A stretch of 33,331 bases of DNA from Streptomyces europaeiscabiei (GTDB lineage: Bacteria; Actinomycetota; Actinomycetes; Streptomycetales; Streptomycetaceae), in contig NZ_LRTR01000795.1 of NCBI RefSeq assembly GCF_001550375.1, positions 1-33,331 on the forward strand, given 5' to 3'. The notes below the pieces were generated by a model that was given only the letters and a program-made list of their open reading frames with translations, had not been told where the DNA came from and made no database searches. Below, piece after piece: positions 15,634 through 25,000 of this stretch. The position numbers and the translations under genes are program-made. The stretch's first letter is position 1. Each line of letters opens with the position of its first letter.

Positions 15634-17610
15634 CTATCCCGTCCATCCGGTCCACCGCACGGAGGCGTCGGTCGGGCAGCGTGTCGCCCGGTGGGCCGGT
15701 GCGGTCGTGGCCCGTCCCGCCCGCAGTACTGCCAGTACCGTGTCGTCCCGGTCCGCGCCGCCCCCGGTCCAGGGTGCGCCCGGTGCGCCGAATTCGTGTC
15801 CCAGCGGCTGGGCGGCGTATCCGGCCTCGGTCAGCGCGAGCCACACCCGCATCAGCGCCACACCCGCGTCGAGCCGGTCGGTGACCGTCCGCCGGGGGCC
15901 CCGCAGGACCAGTACGGCTCCGCAGTTGCGCAGTCTCCGGGCCCGGAGCCGGGCCGTCACCATGGCGGGCGGCGCCATCCGGCTCCCGAGGACGCGGCCC
16001 ACGGCGCGGGCCGCTCCCGAGACACCGAGCAGATCACCCGGGTCGCCGAACGAGCGTCGGCCGTCCTCGGTCCGCGCCCGTTCCCTCAGCCACTCCCACA
16101 GCTCACCGTCGTCCGAGCGGCTGTCCTCCGCCGCGTCGAGTTCACCGCGAGCGAGCCGGCCCAGGGCCGTGGTTCCGGCGACTGTTTCCAGGGTGAGGTT
16201 CCGCTCGGTACACGTCAGTTCGATCCGCTTCAGGGTGGTCCCGTCGAGCGGTGTCCGCAGCAGATCGTCCCGGTGGGTGCTGCGCAGGCCGAGGGCGCCC
16301 TGCCGGGCGAGCACGTCGTCGCGCAGCCGGTCGCAGTGGAACCGGCCCGCGTACCGGTCCGCGTCACCCGGATCGGCGGCACGGGCCTCCCACTCCCCGT
16401 GTGCGAGGTAGGACATCGCCCCCAGCGCGCAGCCGAGGCTCTCCGCCCAGCCCAGCACGTCAGGTGCGGCGGAGGGCCAGCGCCCGGAATCGGGCGCCAG
16501 CCGCACCGTACGCCCGTCGACCGGCTCGAAGCGCCAGGGCTGGGCGTTGTAGGCCGACGGTGCGAGCCGCGCGCCCCGCAGCACGATGGCGAGTCGTTCG
16601 GGGAGCGGACGCCCGGGCGGTGTCGTGGACGCGGTCGGATTCGCTCGGATTCGCTCGGATGCCGGAGCCGCCGCCCGGGAGGTCTTCCGGGATGTCGTCC
16701 GGACCGCTCGCAGGGTCCGCGCGAGCTCCAGCGGCATACGGGCCCGGTGGGCGAGCGCCGCCGCCCGGGGCATGGTCGCGGCGTGCAGGTCCACGGTGAC
16801 GACGTGCCGCGTCCTGCGGTTCATCAACAGGTCCAGTACCACTCTGCTGCCCAACGCGCCCATGCCGAGCACGCAGTAGGAGATCTGCGGCCAGGTGCCG
16901 CCGTTGGACAGCCGGTCGGTCATGACCGGGAGATAGTCGCTGGGGAAATGAGTCCTGCCGAACCACCGTACGGAGTCCCAGACGCGGCTCTCCCGGTGGG
17001 CCTCGGCGGTGGCGGTGCCGTAGAAGGGCACGGGACGGCGACGGTAGTCGAAGACATACACGGCCGGTTTCCCGCCGAAGTCCGCGCCCGCGACGACGGG
17101 GATGCCACGCCGCGCGGCCCGCTCGTGGAGCTGGTACTTGACCCACGCGGACATCTGCGGGTCGATGGCGTCGAAGGCGACATGGACACCGTCCAGTGCC
17201 TCGTCCAGGTTCTCCAGCGTCAGCCCCTCCGGGCAGACGGTCACCTCGGCGGACGGACTGATGGCCCGCACCCGCCGGGCCAGCACCTCGGGCTTCGGCA
17301 GGCCCGCGTCGGCGAGCACACAGGCCTGTCGGTTCAGGTTCGTGACGTCGAAGTGATCCGGGTCGGCGAGCCGGAAGCGCATCACGCCGAGCCGTGCCAG
17401 CGGTTCCACCACCGCACCGCCGACACTGCCGCAGCCGGCCACGAGCACGGTCGCCGCGCGCAGCGCCGCCTGCTCACGCTCGTTGACGATGCCGAGGTTA
17501 CGGGTCACCGCCTCGGTCCCGGTCACCGCCACGGCGATGTCCGACAGGTCCGGGTCATGGGCACTCGTGTCGTGGCTGTTCGTGTCGTGGGGGTCCGTGT
17601 CATGCGTCAT
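15634..17610 (-). CDS. ThiF (E1-like) - nitroreductase fusion, Rv1355c/MoeY-like
   Basis: A 658-residue two-domain enzyme, last gene of the operon. The start at 17610 is set by GGAGGGAGG about 9 bases upstream. After a His/Asp-rich tail (MTHDTDPHDTNSHDTSAHD) comes an E1-type adenylating domain. Its nucleotide loop is LVAGCGSVGGAVVEPLARLG (near 55), followed by the Asp then NLNRQ pair (near 90) that contacts ATP in ThiF/MoeB/E1 enzymes. An Arg/Ala/Pro linker (about 290-330) leads to a nitroreductase-like domain with ARLAPSAYNAQPWRF (near 350), the FMN-binding start of that family. The domain pair resembles M. tuberculosis Rv1355c, annotated MoeY, whose function is not established. No E1 catalytic Cys is evident. 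The likely chemistry is adenylation of a carboxylate coupled to flavin redox, possibly tailoring the lipid product (inference). Confidence 0.82.
   Translation of the reverse strand: MTHDTDPHDTNSHDTSAHDPDLSDIAVAVTGTEAVTRNLGIVNEREQAALRAATVLVAGCGSVGGAVVEPLARLGVMRFRLADPDHFDVTNLNRQACVLADAGLPKPEVLARRVRAISPSAEVTVCPEGLTLENLDEALDGVHVAFDAIDPQMSAWVKYQLHERAARRGIPVVAGADFGGKPAVYVFDYRRRPVPFYGTATAEAHRESRVWDSVRWFGRTHFPSDYLPVMTDRLSNGGTWPQISYCVLGMGALGSRVVLDLLMNRRTRHVVTVDLHAATMPRAAALAHRARMPLELARTLRAVRTTSRKTSRAAAPASERIRANPTASTTPPGRPLPERLAIVLRGARLAPSAYNAQPWRFEPVDGRTVRLAPDSGRWPSAAPDVLGWAESLGCALGAMSYLAHGEWEARAADPGDADRYAGRFHCDRLRDDVLARQGALGLRSTHRDDLLRTPLDGTTLKRIELTCTERNLTLETVAGTTALGRLARGELDAAEDSRSDDGELWEWLRERARTEDGRRSFGDPGDLLGVSGAARAVGRVLGSRMAPPAMVTARLRARRLRNCGAVLVLRGPRRTVTDRLDAGVALMRVWLALTEAGYAAQPLGHEFGAPGAPWTGGGADRDDTVLAVLRAGRATTAPAHRATRCPTDASVRWTGWTG
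16635..16660. repeat. 10-bp repeat within the interdomain linker
   Basis: Two full and one partial copy of TCGGATTCGC in the ThiF-nitroreductase linker coding region. The 10-base unit is not a multiple of three, so copies are read in different frames, which fits a tolerant linker. Confidence 0.8.
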
Positions 17611-17676
17611 GGCGGAACCCTCCCTCCGTACGCCGGTCGCGGACTGTTCTGGTCGGGTGCCCCTGGAGGCGGGCAC

Positions 17677-18957
17677 TCATGGTGTGCGTTCGTCGATCAG
17701 CCGGAGCAGCTTTCCCGTCCGGGAGTTGACGACGAGCCCGGCGGCAGGAACGCACTCCACCGTCAGCGGGTTGATCAGTCCGGCCTCTACGTGCTCCGCG
17801 AACATCGGGCGGATCTCGTCGAGCCGGCTCGCGACGGCCTTGCCCACGGTGTCCGGATCGCCGAGATCGCCCGCGATGCGCACCACCAGCTCGTCCCGGG
17901 TGTCCTTGCGGCGTTGCACCACCTGCATGCCGACAAGGGGCCGGCCGGCCGCCACGTGTTGCACCACGGCGCGCAGATCCTCCAGGTACACGGTGATCGG
18001 CCCGACCCGGGCGCCCTCGTCGGAGCGGCCCAACAGCCGGAACAGCCCCTCCTGGCGGTCCACCCAGGCGCCGCGGTCCCCGGTGGGGTACCGGATCACG
18101 GGCATCAGCCGGCGGGCCAGATCGGTCACGACCAGCCGTCCGGGCCGGCCCGGTTCCCTGACGGGCTCGCCGGTGTCGTCGTCGACGATCTCCATCACGG
18201 TCTGCGGCCGGTGGATGCGGTGGACCCGGGGATCGGGATCGTCGGCCACGGGTGCTCCGAGCATGCCGCCGTCCACGCTGCCGTAACCCATCGAGCGGAT
18301 AAGGGCGTTGGGGAACGCCGTTTCGAGGAGCGGGCGTTGGTCCTCGTAGAAGGACTCGCCGCCGAACATCACGACGTGGACGTCGGGTGCGGGACGGCCC
18401 GACTCGGCCAGCTGGGCGGCGAGTTGGCAGATCGTGGTCGGCGGCCCCAGCAGTGCGGTGGCGGCGAACTCGTGGATGACGTGTGCCGTGTACTCCAGCG
18501 GGGCGGATGCGATGGGCAGGTGCACGTTCGGTACCGAGGACTCCTGCAGACACAGCACGTTGAACAGAAAGCTGGCGTACAGCTCTCCGGCGTAGAAGAG
18601 GTTGGCGATCCGGTCGCCGGGGCGCAGTCCGGCCTGCTCGAAGCCGTTGCCCTGCAGCCTGCTCATGCCCAGCAGCTCCTGCCGGGTATAAACGGAGAGC
18701 TTGGGCTCGGTGGTGGTGCCGCCGGACTTGAAGACGATGCCGTCGGTGAGCGGGCCGGTGAGCACCCGGCTGTCGTGGGCGGTGTTGGCCCCCCAGAAGG
18801 ACTCGTGATTCAGGACGGGCAGGTCCTCCAGGACGACGGGGCCGGCCGGCACCTGGGCGTACAGGTCGCGGTAGTAGGGCGAGTGCTGACGGACGAAGGC
18901 GACAAGTTCGGTGAGGGCGTCGGCGTAATACTCGGACTCGGACTCGGACTCGGACAC
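17677..18957 (-). CDS. PaaK-like adenylate-forming ligase (phenylacetate-CoA ligase family)
   Basis: A 426-residue AMP-forming ligase of the PaaK/LuxE-like branch. An early helix has SPYYRDLY (near 30). The phosphate-loop GIVFKSGGTTTEPK (near 75) corresponds to the S-S-G-T-T-G-x-P loop, GYGSVDGGMLG is the adenine-binding motif, and YPTGDRG carries the ribose-binding Asp. RLLGRSDEGARVGPITVYLEDL leads the small C-terminal domain. The GTG start has AAGGAGG 8 bases upstream and gives an odd N-terminus of four Ser-Glu repeats. The gene lies 62 bases after the PfaC-type gene and 66 before the ThiF fusion, so it belongs to the operon. It would activate a carboxylic acid as adenylate and pass it to CoA, an ACP or another acceptor. 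Whether it loads a starter, joins a head group or recycles released acid is open. Confidence 0.85.
   Translation of the reverse strand: MSESESESEYYADALTELVAFVRQHSPYYRDLYAQVPAGPVVLEDLPVLNHESFWGANTAHDSRVLTGPLTDGIVFKSGGTTTEPKLSVYTRQELLGMSRLQGNGFEQAGLRPGDRIANLFYAGELYASFLFNVLCLQESSVPNVHLPIASAPLEYTAHVIHEFAATALLGPPTTICQLAAQLAESGRPAPDVHVVMFGGESFYEDQRPLLETAFPNALIRSMGYGSVDGGMLGAPVADDPDPRVHRIHRPQTVMEIVDDDTGEPVREPGRPGRLVVTDLARRLMPVIRYPTGDRGAWVDRQEGLFRLLGRSDEGARVGPITVYLEDLRAVVQHVAAGRPLVGMQVVQRRKDTRDELVVRIAGDLGDPDTVGKAVASRLDEIRPMFAEHVEAGLINPLTVECVPAAGLVVNSRTGKLLRLIDERTP
18931..18954. repeat. Hexanucleotide repeat (CTCGGA)x4 at the ligase start
   Basis: Four perfect CTCGGA units, read on the minus strand as Ser-Glu dipeptides directly after the GTG start codon. 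Copy changes would keep the frame and only alter the length of the acidic N-terminal tag. Confidence 0.95.
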
Positions 18958-19019
18958 GGTGGAGCCTCCTTGGTTCGCGGCGAAGGGAGGGGAGGGTGGG
19001 GAAGGGAGACCGGAGCGTC

Positions 19020-22000
19020 TCAGCCGTCGTCCTCGGTCAGTCCGAGGCCGAGGTCCGCCACGTGGTAGATGCGGGTGCCGTCGGCCCACAGCCAGGCTTC
19101 GGCGACGGCGTAGGGACCGCGTTCGGTCTCGCCGGTCTCGGTCACCTCCACTTCGACGGTGATCGTCTTGTTGCGCGGGGTCACCTGGCCCCGGTACTTC
19201 CAGGTGACGGGCCGCCCGGTGAGCACCGGTTCGAAGCGCGGGCGGCACAGACCGTCGCCCAGGCCGCTCTCCACGGCGTAGAACTGGAGGAGCTGGTACA
19301 TGGCCTGCACGCCCAGCGATCCCGGCTGGACCGGGTCCTGGAAGAAGTGGGCCTTGAAGAACCAGTCATCGGCGTCCACGTCCTTCTCCGCCCGCAGCCG
19401 CCCGAGCCCGGCTCGTCCGCCGTCCGGCCACCAGCCGGTCACACGGTCGAGCATCAGCAGCATCGGCCCCGGCAGGTGGAGCGGGCCGTCGAAGAACTTC
19501 GCGGGCCGCGGGCCGAGCTCGACACGGAGGTCGCACGGCCGCTCCAGAGCGCGCCGTTCGTCGTCGGTCGGCGGCAGCCCGATCTGGTTCTCGAACGCGG
19601 CCGGGGGGAAGAAGCCGAACACGGTGGTGAGCGAGAACACGGGCTCGCCGTCGGCGAAGCACTCCACTCCGAACGTCTCGATGATCATGTCGCCGCTGTG
19701 CGCGATGTCGAGCAGCCGGGTCCGGGTGCGCAGCACCCGGGTGCCGGGCCGGATCTCCCGCAGCACCGTTCCGGTGCCGTCGAGGTTGCGGAACAACAGG
19801 TCCTCGTCGTGACCGAGGGCGCTGCCGACGTACGAGGCCAGCCAGCCGCTGGCCTGCAGGACGACCTCCATGAGCACCCCGAACGGCATGACGGGGAAGC
19901 CGTTCTGCTCGAAGTACCAGACCTCGTCCGGCACGTCGTACTCCACCTCCACCGCGCTGCCGGCCTGCGGTACCCAGGCGGGGCCTTCCACGGCGACGGC
20001 TCGGCTCATGAAGTGGAACGGCGGCCCCGGCAGCCGCGCCAGCCGGCGGGCGCTGTCGAACGGGGCGTAGGCGGCACCGAAGGCCTCGCTCGGTTTGCCC
20101 CACGCGCAGGCGAGCATCGAGGCGTAGTCGTAGCGGAAGCCCTGGACCTCGGCGATCTCCGTCGTCGGCTCGTGATGGCCCGCGAGACCGGCGAGTGCGC
20201 GGTGCGGGACGGGTGCGCCGGTCGGCTGGACCGCGGCGGGCCCCAGCTGCCGCCAGTGGGTCAGCGGCCAGTCCGGGACGAGCCGCAGCCGGACGCCGCG
20301 CGCGTGGAAGGCCTTGACCCCGTCGACGGTGCACAGCACGTCCGCCACCAGCTCTGGTTCGGGTCCGGCGGACATCCCCGACACGAACACCTCATACGTC
20401 AACTGCGAGCTGTCGGGCGTCACTTGCCCTCGGCAGAGCATCGGCACCGGGCTGCCGGGGGCCGGTTCGAAGCGCCAGCCGTCGTGGTCGACGGTGCAGC
20501 CGAGGGCGGCGAGGTGGAACGCCATGGCCTGAAGACAGCCCTCGAACATGAGGGTGCCGGGCATGCACGGGTCCTCGGGGAAGTGCCCCTCGAAGAACCA
20601 GTCGTCGGGTGAGACCGGGGTGACGGCCCGCAGGTAGCCGCGGCCCCAGGGGCCGCCGATAGGGTCGAACTCCGTTACCTCGTGCAGGAGTTGCATCCGC
20701 CCCTCGCCGGTCCGGGGCGAGCGGATATGGGTGCGGGTGAGTTCCCAGCCGGCGCCGAAGCAGTCGACGGGCCGGCCCTCGGTGAACGCTCGCACCGCGC
20801 CGGGCCCGAAGGAACGCACCGTGGAGCTGACGCTGACGGGCGGCGGGTCGAACGGCAGGGCGGGATCGGGGGTCTCGGTCTGCGGATCCCACAACACGCC
20901 GCCGGTGCGGGCGAGTTCCTCGTCGGTGAAGAAGCCCGCCTGGCCGCCCCGCATGCTCAGCCGGAGTTCGTCCCCGACATAGCAGTCGTAGTGGAAGAAG
21001 AACAGCCGGATGCCGCCGTGCTCGCCGTGGCCGTCGATATGGATCTCGTAGCGGAGGGTCTCGCCCGGGAGCGGCGGGCTGCCGTGGTAGGTCAGTTCGC
21101 AGCCGAGGAGACGGTAGACGCGTTCACCGCGGTTGAGGAGATCCACACCGAGCCAGCTGATCAACAGCAGGTCGGCCTGGCCGGCCTCGACCATGATCCC
21201 GGCGGGCATGCGTCCGCACGGGTCGAGATACCAGCTGTCGAGCCGTACGTCGGTCTCGGTGCGGATGGTGCCGGTGCCCATGGACCCCGGTTCGGCGTCG
21301 ATCCCCGTGACCCGGTCCGCGAGCAGCATCGGCGGCGCGGGCATCCGGGTCTGGCGCCGGTACTGGTCCTGCGGGGCGAACAAGGGGCCGAACAGGGCGG
21401 ATACCGGGCCGGTGGCGAGACGTTCCAGGTCGGCGCGGGTGAAGACGGGGCCGTGGGGCCCGTCGGCCGCTGCGGGGGCCTTGGTAGCCACGGGGGCCTG
21501 GGGAACTGCGCAGGCCTGGGTGGCTGCGGGGGCTTCCGTGGCCGCGGGCGTCACCACTGGCGGAGGAGGCGGCATCGGGAGCGGCGGCGAGCCGACGGCG
21601 TTCAGATGAGCCGCCAGGAGATGTGCCGCCGCCCGCTGACGTGTCGCCAGGAACTCCTCGTGCACCCGGGCCTGGACGGCGAGGAAGTGACGGTGGGCGG
21701 AAATGGCGTGGTGCTGTGCCGCCATGACGGCAGTCATGGCGGGGTGGTGCGTGCGGGTGCCGGAGGCCGGGGTGGCATGGAACCGCGGAGCGGGGGTCCG
21801 AGCCGGGGCGGGCGCCAAAGCGGCGGCTGCCGGTGAGGGGAGCGGCACCCGGGCCCGATCCCCAACTACCTCTGGAGGAGCGGGTGTTGTCGCACCCCGA
21901 GCCACAACCGGGACCGCGCCGGGCTCCGGCGTTCCCGGCAGCCGGGGTGCCCTCTGCATCACCTCGTGGGACGGTGGCGTGTCGGGATCGGGCAGTCGTA

Positions 22001-25000
22001 TCGCCGGTGGATGCGCGGGCAGGGTCAGCCGGCGGCCCGCGGGACGGGGCTCGGGCCGGGCCGCGGCCAGCCGGTCGCACAGGGCGTCGGTGTCGGCCTC
22101 CACTCCCGCCGCCACCAACTCCACTGTGGCTCGCAGCAGTTGGCCGTTGCCCCGGCCCGCGGGAGCGTCCAGGGACACCGCGACGTGCTCGCGGTCCCCC
22201 AGGACCCGCCTGATCCATGCCGCGCAGTGGCTGCGGGGACCGTGTTCGACGAAAACCCGGACACCGTCCTCCCAGGCCTGTTCGACGGTACGGCCGAAGT
22301 CGATCGGCCCCAGGGCCTGTTCCGTCAGGGCGTCGGCCGCCGCGTCGGCGCTCGCGCGGTACCAGCGGCCGGTGGAGCAGGTGTAGAAACGCACCCCCAC
22401 GTCCGTGGTGGGCAGATGGTGCATACGCCACCAGGTGTCCCGGATCTCCGCCAACTCCGGTACGTGTGCGGCGACTTGGTAGGGAATGTGCAGCGCCTGG
22501 GTGGTGCCGAGGCGGTCCAGGACCCGCAGACAGCCGTTCGCCTCGCCGCCGAACACACACGAGTCGGGGGTGTTGACGACCATCAGGTGAACCCCCGGCT
22601 CGTCCCCGATGGCGGCCCGCACTCGTTCGACTGGCTCCTCCACCTGGTAACTCGCCCAGGTGGTGCCCTCGACACCCAGCTTCCGCCAGGCGCGGCGCGG
22701 CACCTTCAGCTCGCCGACCACACCGTCCGCGAAGAGCTCCGCCCGCCAGGCCTGCGCGGACAGGCCCGTGACGTCCGGCCACGCGCCCAGCGACGCCAGC
22801 GCGCTGGACTCGCCCGAGGAGTAGCCCAGCGAGGCATGTGGTTCGATCCGCAGCAGCGTACGAGTGATCCGGGCGTGCAACTGGCCGAGTACGGACGCTC
22901 CCCAGATCTGGTCCAGTGCGTGCCCCGGCCGTGACTGCTCGCCCTCGTGGGCCCAGCCCACCAGCCCGTGCAGCGGACCGCTGCGCTCCTCGACGGCGGC
23001 GAGCAGGTCGGGGAAGGCCAGCATGAGGTCGGCGCCCATACCCGCGTACGCCATCGAGCCCCCGGAGAAGACGAAGGCCACCTCGCCTCCCACGGGCCGG
23101 TCGCGGAAGGCCGTGAAATCAGGCCGCGCGTCGCCGCGCTCCCCGGCGAGCCATCTCCGCGCCGACTCGCTACGGTCGGCGAGATCCTCGGGGCCGACGG
23201 CGGCCAGCGCCAGCCGGGCCGGGCCGTCCGCCGACTCACGCCCCTCGGCGAGCGCCCGTACGACCTCGGCGCGGCTGTCTCCCGAGAACACATGGACACG
23301 GCGCGGGAGTTCGGTGAGGTACGGGGCCCGGTCGGCGGCGCGCAGCCGTACCTGTCGGGCAGGCCCACCCAGCGGTTCCACCCCGGCGACGGCGATCCGC
23401 GGGCGCAGTGCGGGCCGGGCAGGGGCACCGGCCCGCGGAACGGCCCGGTGGTGCAGGGCCAGCGCAGCGGACACCACGGCGAGCAGCCCGCTCGCGGCGT
23501 GCGCACGGCCGAACAGATCTGCCGGGTCGAAGTGATCCGGTGTGACGTCCGGCTGCGTGCGGTCCCCGACGGTCCACCGCCGCGCAACGGCATCCTCCCC
23601 GCCTTGCGACCCGCCCCGACCCCGGCTCTGGTCCCGGTCCTCGCCCTGGTGCTGGTCCCGGCCCTGGCCGTGACGCTGGTCCTGGCCCCGGTCCGCAGGC
23701 GGTGGCGAGTCCGTCGGCTCCGGGTCCAGCAGCGCGAGAACGGTGTCGGCGGCGGCGCGGGCGTCGGCGAGTCGCTTGAGCACCAGCACGACAGCCGCGT
23801 CTCCCGTCCGGTCGTCCCGGCCGAGTCGGGAGAGGGCCGCCTGATGGACGGGCTCGTGCGAGAGGTCCACCGCGCCGACCAGCACGGCGTCGGCGTCACC
23901 CGCGCGCAGCGCACGCGTGCCGACCTCGAGCGCCGCCAGACCTGAGACCTCCTCTGCGCTGATCGTGAACCCGGGCCCGGACAGGTCGAGTTGGGCGCTG
24001 ATCCGGTTCGCGACCACATTGGGCATGGTCCCCACGACCGCGGACGCGGACTGGGCCGTCTGGACGACGTCCCGCAACTCGCGTACGCGATCGAGGTCAG
24101 CGGCCCCGTCTCCGACTCCGGTCCCGGCCCCTGCTCCCACTCCGGTCCCGGTCTCGGATCCGGCTCCGGCTCCGGTCTCGTATCCTGCTCCGGTCACGTT
24201 TGCCTTCTCGGCCAGCAGTTCCGGGATCCGCCAACGGGTGATGTACCGGGCCACTTCGGGATCGCAGCCCATGCCGATGAGCACCATGGTCCGGTCGCCG
24301 GGCAGGGTCGTGCGGTCCGCGGCCTCGCGTGCCGCCTCAAGGACCAGGAGCTGCTGGGCGTGGGTGCGTTCCAGGTCCAGCGGCGGGAACCGCAACCCGT
24401 CCAGGGCCACTTCCACGGTCTCCCGGGCGGCGTCCCGGCGCTCCCCGCGCAACAGTGCCTCGCGCAGATCACGCAGATCCCGGCCGTCACCGACCCGCGC
24501 GCCGATGGCGACGACGGCGACCGGTTCGGGCGTCCGCACGGTGCGCGGCGGCGGGGGGAGCGCCGGGGCTCCGGAGCCGTCGCCGGTCCACGCGTCGACG
24601 ATCAGGTGGGCGTTGTTGCCGCCGAAGCCGAACGCACTGACCGCCGCGCGGCGCGGCCCCGTCCATTCCTCGGGTTCCTGCAGCAGCCGCAGCGGAGTCC
24701 CAAAGAGCGCCGCGAGGGGCTCGTCCGCGCCGACCGTCGGCGGGCGGATCCCGGCGCGCAGCGCGCCCAGCGTCTTCAGCAGCCCGGCAGCGCCGGCGGC
24801 GGTGATCAGATGGCCCACATTGGACTTGGCCGAACCCGTCGGCAGATCCGCCGCGTCGGAGAACACCCGCGCCGCACTGCGTACTTCGACCGCGTCACCG
24901 ACGGGCGTACCGGTGGCGTGGCATTCGAGCAGGCCGACGCTCTCCGGGGCGACGCCCGCCGCCTCGTAGGCCTGCCGCATCGCCCGTACCTGGCCGTCCT

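Noticed and set aside
15502..19068. 1188-codon open frame antisense to the ThiF fusion and ligase genes
   Set aside because: Opposite two motif-bearing genes. The composition is that of a GC-rich shadow frame, with no ribosome site or recognisable domain.
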